A stretch of 10,314 nucleotides of DNA from Gammaproteobacteria bacterium (GCA_002689405.1 NZFZ01000019.1:7451-17764); one strand, 5' to 3'. Counted from the stretch's first letter, positions 1-7,516 are shown. A program made the numbers and translations. The notes: generated by a model not told the origin, from the sequence alone.

Positions 1-570
1 GGCTTCTTAACAGATTTGCAATTAGGCTCTTTAGAGCTTGAATTACCTAAAATTTTAAAAGGTGATTACCAAGAAGAATCAAGAAATCTTTTAGAAGTTT
101 CTGACAAAGATAATTCTTTTCTTCTGGTAAATGAAGTTGTTCTCCATTCAGGAGAACTGGCAAAAATGACAAGTTTTTCTCTTTTTAAAAATAACAAACT
201 AATTGCTAACCATAAATCAGACGGATTAATTGTTTCATCCGCGACTGGATCAACAGCTTATATGTATTCAGGCGGCGGACCGGTTTTGTACCCCACATTG
301 GATGTTTTTGCTATCATGCCGATGTTTTCACACAGCTCATCCACTAGGCCGCTGATAATTCCAGCCGAAGATGAACTGGAGCTCAAGTATGAACATGATG
401 AAAAGGCAAAAGTTATTGTTGATGGACACAATGAGTTTGATTTAAATTCTGGAGATTCTTTAAAGATAAAAAACAGTTCAACAAGATATCAATTAATTCA
501 TCCAACAGATTATGATTACTTTGAAGCGTGTAGATCAAAACTTTACTGGGGTCTTCCAATTGTTAAATAA
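1..570 (+). CDS. nadK: NAD kinase, C-terminal part (5' end outside window)
   Basis: ATP-dependent cytosolic NAD kinase, which phosphorylates NAD to NADP. The reading frame is open from base 1 and begins with GFLTD, matching the NLGFLTDL stretch of bacterial NadK. The true start and the N-terminal GGDGT motif therefore lie upstream, and the TTG at 16 is not the start. Visible family landmarks are NEVVLH (residues 43-48 of the 189 visible), the SDGLIVSSATGSTAY stretch that corresponds to the NAD-binding TPTGSTAY loop of E. coli NadK, the following GGGP, the PMF and RPLIIP segments, and the C-terminal LIHPTDYDYF, nearly the same as LIHPKDYSYF in E. coli. One oddity is Ala in place of the usual Pro in the TPTGS loop. 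The stop codon TAA lies inside the start region of the next gene, which suggests co-translation. Identification is secure; only the amino end is missing. Confidence 0.96.
   Translation, partial: GFLTDLQLGSLELELPKILKGDYQEESRNLLEVSDKDNSFLLVNEVVLHSGELAKMTSFSLFKNNKLIANHKSDGLIVSSATGSTAYMYSGGGPVLYPTLDVFAIMPMFSHSSSTRPLIIPAEDELELKYEHDEKAKVIVDGHNEFDLNSGDSLKIKNSSTRYQLIHPTDYDYFEACRSKLYWGLPIVK
547..552 (+). promoter_or_regulatory. Possible ribosome binding site (TGGGGT) for the SLBB gene
   Basis: A G-rich run inside the end of nadK lies about 7-8 nt before the TTG at 560. It is a weak Shine-Dalgarno match, but it supports TTG 560 over the upstream ATG at 512, because starting at 560 gives a compact, well-formed signal peptide. 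Confidence 0.35.
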
Positions 571-3268
571 AACAACAAAATTATTTTTACTTTTTTTTAT
601 CACAAATTCTTTTGCTCAAGTAAGTGATTATGAGGAATATCTTAAGTTTTTACCTGACTCTGTTAGATCGTCTGTCGAATCTAGAATCACAACAGATGTT
701 GAAGTCGACTCAGAATATGATGAATTAAATCAGCTTAGGAGAGAATCTTTCATGGAAATGGAAGAAAAACCCGTTGAGTATGATGAATTTGATAACGTAA
801 TTCCCTCTTTTTTTGGATACGATCTTTTTGATATAGAAACTTCCTTTGATTCTAGCGGCATCATTGCAGCTCCCAGAGAGTATGTTTTAGGACCTGGAGA
901 TGAATTGACAATAAGTTTTTCAGGCAGTATTCAGGCCATAAAAAAAGTTTCAGTTAATCGCGAAGGGAATGTTTTTTTAAGAGAACTAGGAACAATATCT
1001 TTTAGTGGCTTGACTTTTGATGAGGCCTCAGAAAAATTAAAAAATATTACTCAAGCTTCATTGATTGGAACAGAAGTTGAAATTTCATTGAGCAGGCTTA
1101 GAACAATACAAGTCTTTGTTCTGGGAAATTCAAAAAGACCAGGTTCTTACAATTTTTCACCACTATCTTCAATTTCAAGTATCCTTTTTAATACCAGTGG
1201 ACCTACCGTAAATGGCTCCTTAAGAAACATATCTCTAAAAAGAGCAAATAAAGAAATAGGCTCACTAGATATGTATGACTTACTAATTAATGCCAACACT
1301 TCAAATGACTTAAGAATTCAATCTGGGGATGCATTGCTTGTAAACCCTGTTGGCGATAGGGTAAAAATTTGGGGAAATGTTAATAGACCAGCAATTTATG
1401 AAATCAAAGAAGGTGAGACATTTCAGGATGTTTTGAATTTTGCTTCTGGTCTATCAAGTAAGGCTGATAAAAATAAAATTACTTTAAGCAGATTAAATGA
1501 TCGAGGAGAAAGAGAATTTTCTGATTACTCTTTGAAAGATATTAACTCCATGAAATTAAAAGATTCTGATGAAATTTTCATTCATGATTTATCTGGGAAG
1601 CTTTCAAATAATATTCGAATAGAAGGTTTTTTAAGTAATAGAGGAGTTTATTCTTATATTGAAAATTCAAAAATTTCAGACTATATCGATGAAAATGATT
1701 TAACAGATAAAACCTATCTACCTTTTAGCGTTATTTCTAGACGAGATGAAAATGGTTCAAGAGAATTTATCGCAACTGATCTAAATTTAAAAACTAGAGA
1801 AGAGTTCAATCTCAAGCCTAACGATTTCATTTACATACTTTCTCAATACGATATAGATTTTATTAATTCGGCTCTTTTAGCAGATGCATTAGGACTTTTA
1901 TCAGAAGAAGATAAAATTAAGATTGATTTTTTCTATGAGGAGCAAAGAAAAAAAAGTCTGGCTGAACAAGCAAATGCACCTGCTGTGACTTCCTCTGATC
2001 AAACTGATCCTTTTCAAAGACTGCCACTAAAGACTGGGGAAGAAAAAAGAGAAGAATTTAATTTAAAGAGTAAAAATTTAACTAAATTTATACCTGATGA
2101 CAGATATCCATGTAAGTCTTTGAAGTATGTAGCTAAATTTAACGCATCCACACTTGTTTCAAATCTTAAAAGTTTAAAATTTTCAACTTCAGAGACTAAT
2201 ATTTCTGATCGTTTGGGATTAAATGAGGGCTGTCCAAAAATCTTTGAAGACAACCCTGATTTACTTATTGTTGCTTTAGAAAATGCTTCTCTTGTGAGTG
2301 GGGAAATCAGAAAACCTGGATTTTATCCAATAACCAATACTATTAGTTTAAAAAATCTAACGTCTTTTGCTGGAGGAGCAACCAATTTAGGAAAATCAGG
2401 AAATTATGAAATTTTTTATTCTGAGAAAGATATTCAAAACATTAATTTTGATGAATCAGAAAATATGATTTTTTCTTCCTCATTTCCAAAATCAATTGTT
2501 TTACAACAAGATCCAGATAAAGAAGAGACTTTCTCAGTATCTGTGAGTGGTTTTATTAAAAATCCAGGGACTTACTCTATCTCTAAGGGTGAAAAGCTGA
2601 GTTCTCTCCTAGAAAGAGCTGGAGGATATGAAAAAAATGCTTATCCATATGGAGGAGTATTTACAAGATCTTCTGTAGCTAAAAGAGAAAAGGAGGCTTT
2701 CAATAGAGCAGCTGACCAACTGGAGGAGGGCATAGCTACTTCTTTAACGAGTGGAGCAATCACAAATACGGGTAACCCTCAGCTTGCTCTTTCAGTAATT
2801 TCCAACTTAATTACTAGGTTAAAAGATATTTCTCCTGTAGGACGTATCGTCACAGAGATGTCTTTAGAAAATTTGAAAAAAAATCCTGAAGTAGATATTG
2901 TTTTAAATTCTGGTGACAGAATTTATATTCCTTCAGAAAAGTCTACCATTACCGTAACTGGAGAAGTTCTAGCTCCAACAAGTTTTGTCTATTCAAAGAA
3001 TCTTCGGGTGAATGATTACATTAAACTAGCCGGAGGTTTGGCAGACTCAGCAGACAAAAGAGGAATTTTTGTGATTCTTCCTAATGGCCAAGCAGTTAGA
3101 AATTTAGATTCATGGAGAATTGGCAGAAGTAAAATTGAACCAGGCTCTACCATCATAGTTCCAAGAGATTCTACTCCTTTTAATGCGATTTCAATTTTTA
3201 GAATCTTTACACCAATTCTTGCAAACTTTGCAACTGCAGCAGCAGCCATAAGTGCACTAGATAATTAA
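560..3268 (+). CDS. Large SLBB-repeat polysaccharide export protein (Wza-related), secreted
   Basis: Predicted periplasmic/outer-membrane protein of the polysaccharide export family, which forms or gates the exit channel for capsule or exopolysaccharide. I choose TTG 560 (902 aa). It yields a short signal peptide with Lys at 4 and 7, a hydrophobic LFLLFF core and an SFA|Q signal peptidase I site near residue 19. ATG 512 (918 aa) would add 16 residues before it. Domains, counted from TTG 560: an acidic region (about 45-85); a Poly_export domain beginning YVLGPGDELTI (about 108-182); and six SLBB-like repeats, recognisable as V.G.V..PG.Y followed by a helix and aGG, at about 184, 268, 352, 576, 660 and 797. 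A linker of roughly 435-560 holds the only two cysteines (518, 558). The protein ends in an Ala-rich amphipathic or membrane helix (about 880-898), as expected if it spans the outer membrane like Wza. It has no lipobox cysteine, unlike Wza. It overlaps nadK by 11 nt and pyrD follows 1 nt later. No glycosyltransferase or Wzc is seen nearby. Confidence 0.85.
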   Translation: MLNKTTKLFLLFFITNSFAQVSDYEEYLKFLPDSVRSSVESRITTDVEVDSEYDELNQLRRESFMEMEEKPVEYDEFDNVIPSFFGYDLFDIETSFDSSGIIAAPREYVLGPGDELTISFSGSIQAIKKVSVNREGNVFLRELGTISFSGLTFDEASEKLKNITQASLIGTEVEISLSRLRTIQVFVLGNSKRPGSYNFSPLSSISSILFNTSGPTVNGSLRNISLKRANKEIGSLDMYDLLINANTSNDLRIQSGDALLVNPVGDRVKIWGNVNRPAIYEIKEGETFQDVLNFASGLSSKADKNKITLSRLNDRGEREFSDYSLKDINSMKLKDSDEIFIHDLSGKLSNNIRIEGFLSNRGVYSYIENSKISDYIDENDLTDKTYLPFSVISRRDENGSREFIATDLNLKTREEFNLKPNDFIYILSQYDIDFINSALLADALGLLSEEDKIKIDFFYEEQRKKSLAEQANAPAVTSSDQTDPFQRLPLKTGEEKREEFNLKSKNLTKFIPDDRYPCKSLKYVAKFNASTLVSNLKSLKFSTSETNISDRLGLNEGCPKIFEDNPDLLIVALENASLVSGEIRKPGFYPITNTISLKNLTSFAGGATNLGKSGNYEIFYSEKDIQNINFDESENMIFSSSFPKSIVLQQDPDKEETFSVSVSGFIKNPGTYSISKGEKLSSLLERAGGYEKNAYPYGGVFTRSSVAKREKEAFNRAADQLEEGIATSLTSGAITNTGNPQLALSVISNLITRLKDISPVGRIVTEMSLENLKKNPEVDIVLNSGDRIYIPSEKSTITVTGEVLAPTSFVYSKNLRVNDYIKLAGGLADSADKRGIFVILPNGQAVRNLDSWRIGRSKIEPGSTIIVPRDSTPFNAISIFRIFTPILANFATAAAAISALDN

Positions 3269-3269
3269 A

Positions 3270-4283
3270 TTGATAAAATTTTTAGAAGAGCTAGCTTTAA
3301 TAATTTTAAGATTTTTTCCTGCTGAAGCTGCTAAAAAAATTACTCTTATTCTTTTAAAGTTAGTCTATGGGATGAATCTGATAGGTTTTTTTGCTTCAAG
3401 CAACTTCCAGAAATCTAAAATAAACATTAAAAACTTATCATTCAAAAATAGAATTGGAATTGCTGGAGGTTTAGATAAAAATGCCGAATATTTTCACATT
3501 TTTAACTCTCTTGGTTTTGGCTTTGTTGAGGTAGGGACAGTAACCTTGGAACCTCAAAAGGGAAATCCTAAACCAAGAATTTTTAGGTTCAGCAAAGATA
3601 AAACACTTGTTAATTCATTGGGTTTTAATAATGCTGGTTCTGTTCAAGTTCTTAAAAATATAAAAAAATACAAACCAAAGTTTGATGGTGTTCTTGGAAT
3701 TAGTATTGGGAAAAGCAAGAACACAAAAACCAAAAATGCTTGGCAAGATTATCTTCATTTGATGGATTATTTTTACCTTGAAGCAGATTATCTTGCTATA
3801 AATATTTCATCTCCAAATACTGAAAATCTCAGAGAATTATCTTCCCAAGAAAATTTTGAATTTTTACTGAAAAAGATATCGCAAAAAAAAGTTCAATTAG
3901 TCAATATGCACAAAAAAAATACTCCTATTTTTGTAAAACTTTCTCCAGATGAAACAGATGAAAATTTAAAAAACTTAATTGAAGTCTCAGAAAAAAATAG
4001 TATTGATGGATTTATATGTTGCAACACAACCACCGATCACATTTACCCAATTGCAGGAGGCATGAGTGGTGCAATGCTTAGTAAAAAAGCAGGAAATATG
4101 CAAAAAAAAGTAGCTGAATTCAAACAGGAAAAATCAATTTTAATAGCTTCAGGTGGAGTAATGAACGCCAATGACGTAAAGGAAAGATTAATAAATTCAG
4201 CAGATTTAGTTCAGCTTTATACTGGATACATATATCAAGGTAACTCGCTTTTAAAAAAGGCTCTACAAATTTCGTCTTCTTGA
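3270..4283 (+). CDS. pyrD: Dihydroorotate dehydrogenase (quinone), class 2
   Basis: Membrane-associated FMN enzyme that oxidises dihydroorotate to orotate in pyrimidine synthesis and passes electrons to quinone. At 337 aa it matches E. coli PyrD (336) along its length. An N-terminal helical pair (about 1-42) is the membrane/quinone-binding part that defines class 2. FMN and substrate motifs follow: GIAGGLDKNAE (63-73), VGTVT (88-92), NSLGFNNAG (115-123), GVLGISIGK (140-148), the catalytic loop NISSPNTENLR (178-188, base Ser181 by analogy with E. coli Ser175, with orotate-binding Asn178 and Asn183), FVKLSPD (221-227), CNTTT (251-255) and SGGV (294-297) with QLYTGYIYQG (315-324). The start is TTG 3270. 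A stop codon in frame at 3258 leaves no ATG or GTG upstream, and the next ATG (Met35) would delete the membrane helices. There is no clear Shine-Dalgarno sequence, so translation is probably coupled to the SLBB gene ending 1 nt before. Confidence 0.96.
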   Translation: MIKFLEELALIILRFFPAEAAKKITLILLKLVYGMNLIGFFASSNFQKSKINIKNLSFKNRIGIAGGLDKNAEYFHIFNSLGFGFVEVGTVTLEPQKGNPKPRIFRFSKDKTLVNSLGFNNAGSVQVLKNIKKYKPKFDGVLGISIGKSKNTKTKNAWQDYLHLMDYFYLEADYLAINISSPNTENLRELSSQENFEFLLKKISQKKVQLVNMHKKNTPIFVKLSPDETDENLKNLIEVSEKNSIDGFICCNTTTDHIYPIAGGMSGAMLSKKAGNMQKKVAEFKQEKSILIASGGVMNANDVKERLINSADLVQLYTGYIYQGNSLLKKALQISSS

Positions 4284-4309
4284 CAAAACTGTAAAAAGTA
4301 CTCCATATT
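4280..4309 (+). promoter_or_regulatory. Probable topA promoter (TTGACA - 18 nt - CATATT)
   Basis: A perfect -35 hexamer TTGACA (4280-4285) overlaps the pyrD stop codon. It is followed after 18 nt by CATATT (4304-4309), which matches 4 of 6 bases of the -10 consensus. Transcription would start about 7 nt downstream, around 4316, almost at the topA ATG at 4318, giving a leaderless or near-leaderless mRNA. No Shine-Dalgarno sequence is present before topA. This is read by eye only. Confidence 0.5.
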
Positions 4310-4317
4310 AAAAAAGA

Positions 4318-6891
4318 ATGAAAAATTTAGTCATTGTTGAATCTGGTGCGAAGGCTACTAAGATTACTGAATATTTGGATAAAAACTTTCCAGAACAGCA
4401 GTGGGAAGTTGCAGCTTGCTTGGGTCACATTAGAGATCTTCCTGATGATGAAAGCGCGGTTAACCCAGAAAACTGGGTGGATTTATCTTGGGAAGAAACA
4501 CAAAAAGGTAAAAAAACGATCAGAGAATTAAGAAAGATTTGCAAAACCATCAATACTGTCTATTTAGCAACGGATCCAGATAGAGAAGGAGAGGCCATTG
4601 CTTGGCATTTACTTTCAGATTTTTCTGAAAAAAAATTATTAAAAGATAAAGAAGTCAAAAGAATCACTTTTAATGAAATTACCTCATCGGCTATAAAGCA
4701 AGCTATAAATTCACCAAGAGAAATTGATCAAGACTTAGTAGATGCATATTTAGCAAGGAGAATTTTAGATCATCTGATTGGCTTTAAAGTATCTCCTTTA
4801 GTATGGCGACATGCTCCTCCTGCTAAATCTGCCGGAAGAGTTCAATCTCCTTCTTTAAGAATAATTTGCGAAAGAGAAACCGAAAGAGATAAACACATTA
4901 AAGAAGAATATTGGCCGATATCTAGTAAATTTGAATATAACGAATTTATTTTTGATGCTGAGCTGATTAAGTACAATGCAGAGGATTTAAAAAAGAATCC
5001 CATATCTTCAGAAAAAGTTGTTAGAGAAATTGAATCTGAATTGAAATCTTCAGAGTTTTTCATCAAATCTATTGAAACAAAACCTCAGAGTAGCTCTCCA
5101 AATCCACCTTTTCGAACATCAACTTTACAAATGACTGCAAGCAGCTTTTTGGGCTTTACTGCAGACAGAACCATGAGAGCAGCCCAGAATCTCTACGAAG
5201 CTGGCTTAATTACATACTTAAGAACAGACGGGATAAATATCAGTACATCTCCTAATACGGGAGAACCCTTTAGCGAAGAGAATCCTGGACCCCCTCCTTT
5301 GCAAGAAATAAGAAATGTAATTGTCGAAAAATTTGGTGACGAATTTTTATCTGACCAAGTAAGAATTTATAAATCTAAAGTAAAAAATTCTCAAGAAGCT
5401 CATGAAGCTATAAGACCTACAAACATTAAAACTTATCCAGAAAATATTAACCTTGGGCAAGACGAACAAAAGCTTTATTCCCTAATTTGGAATAGAACTC
5501 TCTCTAGTCAAATGTCTAACTCTCAGCATGAAAGAAAAAAAATTGTAGTTTGTTCTAAAGAAGACAAATTTGTTTTCAATGCTTCCTCAAGAAAAACACT
5601 CTTTGAAGGTTTTGAAATTCTTTCCAAAAAAGATTCTTTGAAAATCATAGAGTTTCCAGAAAATTTAAAAGAAAATGAAAATGTAAGTCTTGCCGAATTC
5701 ATTTCTGAGCAAAAATTTACATCTCCTCCAAATCGATATTCCGAAGCTTCTTTGATCAAAAAAATGGAAGAGCTTGGCATAGGAAGACCATCGACATATG
5801 CATCAACTGTGAAGGGTCTTAGAGATAAAAAGTATGCTTATGGTGCTAAATCGATTGCTCCATCAGATTTGGGTAGAGTTTTAAATTCATATTTAAGTGG
5901 AGTTTATAAAGAATTCTTTATTGAAACCAAATTCACGGCTGAATTAGAAACAGAACTGGATAAAATTGCCGAAGGAAGTATTTCGTGGACTGATGTGTTG
6001 GATAAGTTCTGGGAAGAGCTCCAAAATTATTTGAGCAAAAAAATCGATGGAATACCTCTAAACGATAGTGAAAATTTTAAAACCAGACAGGTTTTAGATT
6101 TGCTAAACGAAGAGCTAGAAGAAGTTATTTTTCCTAGAGATGAAGCAGGAAAAATTATTAGGGATTGTCCCAAATGCGATAGCCAAACGAGTTTGAAAAA
6201 AGGCAAGTTTGGTTACTTTGTTGGCTGTTCTGAATGTAAGTGGACAAAGAAACCTTTTGATTTTTCCACAACTTGGGAAACCTATAAGGAACTCCCGAAA
6301 GAGTTAGGCAATCATCCCGATTTGAATGAGCCTATTTTTGCCGATATGAGCATTAATGGTCCATGTGTTTGGACTATGAGAGATGATAAAAAAATATTTG
6401 GTAGTCCGGATGAGGATGAAAACATTTTGGATATTGGTTTAAACAGAGCAGTAGAATTAATAGAACGAGATTCTGGTGAAAACATATTGTTCATAGAAGA
6501 GAATAGCGGTATTCCAATTTTCTTAAAGAATGGAAGATTTGGTGAATACACTGAGTTTGATGGTTTCAATAAAGCATCTAAGCTGCCGCCAGAAGATAAA
6601 CCTAAAAATCCTAAAGTTTCTTATTACAATCCTCATGAACTTGATTACGAGAATAAAGATACAAGATTGTTTGTTCTAAAATCTTTAAGAGTCTTGGGTT
6701 TTCATCCTGACGATAAAAGACCAATTGGAATAAAGATTAGAAAGCCTGGGAAAGCCTTTAAATTTGTAAAATTTATAAAATGCGGTGAAAAGGAGGTTGA
6801 ATGCCCCAACGATTTTTATAAATTAGAAGAAGTAGAGCAAGATAGCTTAATTAAAGAAGCTTTCTCTATAGATCAATATAAAAAGCTCTAA
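4318..6891 (+). CDS. topA: DNA topoisomerase I (type IA)
   Basis: Relaxes negatively supercoiled DNA by single-strand breakage and passage, through a 5'-phosphotyrosine link. The 857-aa protein starts with a TOPRIM domain: Glu8 in IVESGAKA, GHIRDLP (36-42), and ATDPDREGE (84-92) with the acidic triad Asp86/Asp88/Glu90. The core contains RRILDHLIGF (147-156), SAGRVQSPSLR (171-181), the catalytic Tyr300 in ITYLRTDG, NSQEAHEAIRP (357-367), and IGRPSTYAS (488-496). The C-terminal part has one C4 zinc ribbon (Cys617, 620, 637, 640) followed by two or three degenerate Toprim-C-terminal-type repeats (about 670-857; one contains ILDIGLNRAVELIE, another IPIFLKNGRFGEY). This tail differs from the multi-zinc-ribbon tail of E. 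coli TopA. Two further oddities are SGAK where SPAK is usual, and a proline-rich stretch after the catalytic tyrosine that makes this loop about 15 residues longer than in E. coli. The gene ends 4 nt inside convergent lexA. Confidence 0.97.
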   Translation: MKNLVIVESGAKATKITEYLDKNFPEQQWEVAACLGHIRDLPDDESAVNPENWVDLSWEETQKGKKTIRELRKICKTINTVYLATDPDREGEAIAWHLLSDFSEKKLLKDKEVKRITFNEITSSAIKQAINSPREIDQDLVDAYLARRILDHLIGFKVSPLVWRHAPPAKSAGRVQSPSLRIICERETERDKHIKEEYWPISSKFEYNEFIFDAELIKYNAEDLKKNPISSEKVVREIESELKSSEFFIKSIETKPQSSSPNPPFRTSTLQMTASSFLGFTADRTMRAAQNLYEAGLITYLRTDGINISTSPNTGEPFSEENPGPPPLQEIRNVIVEKFGDEFLSDQVRIYKSKVKNSQEAHEAIRPTNIKTYPENINLGQDEQKLYSLIWNRTLSSQMSNSQHERKKIVVCSKEDKFVFNASSRKTLFEGFEILSKKDSLKIIEFPENLKENENVSLAEFISEQKFTSPPNRYSEASLIKKMEELGIGRPSTYASTVKGLRDKKYAYGAKSIAPSDLGRVLNSYLSGVYKEFFIETKFTAELETELDKIAEGSISWTDVLDKFWEELQNYLSKKIDGIPLNDSENFKTRQVLDLLNEELEEVIFPRDEAGKIIRDCPKCDSQTSLKKGKFGYFVGCSECKWTKKPFDFSTTWETYKELPKELGNHPDLNEPIFADMSINGPCVWTMRDDKKIFGSPDEDENILDIGLNRAVELIERDSGENILFIEENSGIPIFLKNGRFGEYTEFDGFNKASKLPPEDKPKNPKVSYYNPHELDYENKDTRLFVLKSLRVLGFHPDDKRPIGIKIRKPGKAFKFVKFIKCGEKEVECPNDFYKLEEVEQDSLIKEAFSIDQYKKL

Positions 6892-7490
6892 GAAAAATCT
6901 CTTAAAAGACCTACGCATGTTCCTTCAAAAATAAGATTATCTTTTTTAGGGTTTATTTCAATATCAGGGTAAGAAGAGTTTTCAGGCCTCAAAATGACTT
7001 GAGAATCTGAAATCTTGGTAAGTGTTTTTACCGTTACTTCATTATTTATTCTAGCCACTACTATTGATCCTTTCTTAACCGGAATATTTTTATTAATTGC
7101 AATAAGATCATTTTCAAAAATCCCGACATCTATCATGCTATCTCCCTTAACCTTTAAATAAAAATCTACGCCATGGGAAAGTATTCCAGGATTATTGGGG
7201 ATGGTTTTTTCTATATTTTCTTCAGCAAGGATAGGCCCTCCTGCACTTACCAAGCCAATTACAGGAATTCCTGATGATTGATTTGACAAAGTAATTCCTC
7301 GCGATGTTCCAGCAGCTAAATCAAGCACTCCTTTTTTCTTTAATGCTTTTAAATGATCCTCAGCAGCATTAGGTGATTTAAATCCAAAAGTTTTAGAAAT
7401 TTCTGAACGGGTAGGGGGATAACCATTATTTTCAATTTCTTCTTTAATATAATTAAAAATTTCGGATTGCCTTTTAGTTAAATTTTTCAT
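6888..7490 (-). CDS. lexA: LexA repressor, SOS regulator
   Basis: Cytosolic dimeric repressor of SOS genes that cleaves itself when RecA filaments form on single-stranded DNA. The 200-aa length is normal (E. coli 202). The N-terminal winged helix-turn-helix spans about 1-67: LTKRQSEIFNYI, then GYPPTRSEISKTFGF and SPNAAEDHLKALKKKG, matching E. coli in layout. The peptidase domain (about 74-200) has the cleavage bond Ala83-Gly84 in VSAGGPILAEENIE, the catalytic Ser118 in VKGDSM and the catalytic Lys155 in EVTVKTL. All self-cleavage residues are present. The ATG at 7490 is preceded by a LexA box two bases upstream, so autoregulation is expected. There is no Shine-Dalgarno sequence. The gene is convergent with topA (4-nt overlap) and divergent from cysB. 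No sulA-like or other SOS gene adjoins it. Confidence 0.97.
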   Translation of the reverse strand: MKNLTKRQSEIFNYIKEEIENNGYPPTRSEISKTFGFKSPNAAEDHLKALKKKGVLDLAAGTSRGITLSNQSSGIPVIGLVSAGGPILAEENIEKTIPNNPGILSHGVDFYLKVKGDSMIDVGIFENDLIAINKNIPVKKGSIVVARINNEVTVKTLTKISDSQVILRPENSSYPDIEINPKKDNLIFEGTCVGLLRDFS

Positions 7491-7492
7491 AA

Positions 7493-7508
7493 CTGTAATT
7501 ATATACAG
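7493..7508 (-). promoter_or_regulatory. LexA operator (SOS box) of lexA
   Basis: The + strand reads CTGTAATTATATACAG, an exact CTGT-N8-ACAG match to the gammaproteobacterial SOS box with an AT-only core. The dyad extends one base on each side (ACTGT/ACAGT, 7492-7509). It lies between the lexA -10 element and the lexA start codon, covering the likely transcription start, so bound LexA would block its own transcription. The box is about 97 bp from cysB, too far to assume control of cysB. Confidence 0.9.
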
Positions 7509-7510
7509 TA

Positions 7511-7516
7511 ATTATA
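7511..7516 (-). promoter_or_regulatory. lexA promoter -10 element (TATAAT)
   Basis: The minus strand carries a consensus TATAAT two bases upstream of the LexA box and 20 nt before the lexA ATG. Transcription would begin inside the box, leaving a leader of only about 12-15 nt without a Shine-Dalgarno sequence. No good -35 hexamer is visible at 16-18 nt spacing. In DNA this AT-rich a chance TATAAT is possible; its placement beside the operator is the main support. Confidence 0.55.

Noticed and set aside
16..18. TTG at 16 as the nadK start
   Set aside because: The frame is open to base 1 and the residues before it (GFLTD) are conserved NadK sequence, so the gene is cut by the window edge.
560..620. 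Lipoprotein signal in the SLBB protein, as in Wza
   Set aside because: There is no cysteine near the signal peptide end; the site reads SFA|Q, a signal peptidase I pattern.
4289..4304. CTGT-N8-CTCC upstream of topA as a LexA box
   Set aside because: Only the left half-site matches; ACAG is absent and the core is not palindromic.
6870..6920. Bidirectional terminator between topA and lexA
   Set aside because: The genes overlap and I see no GC-rich hairpin with a T-tract.
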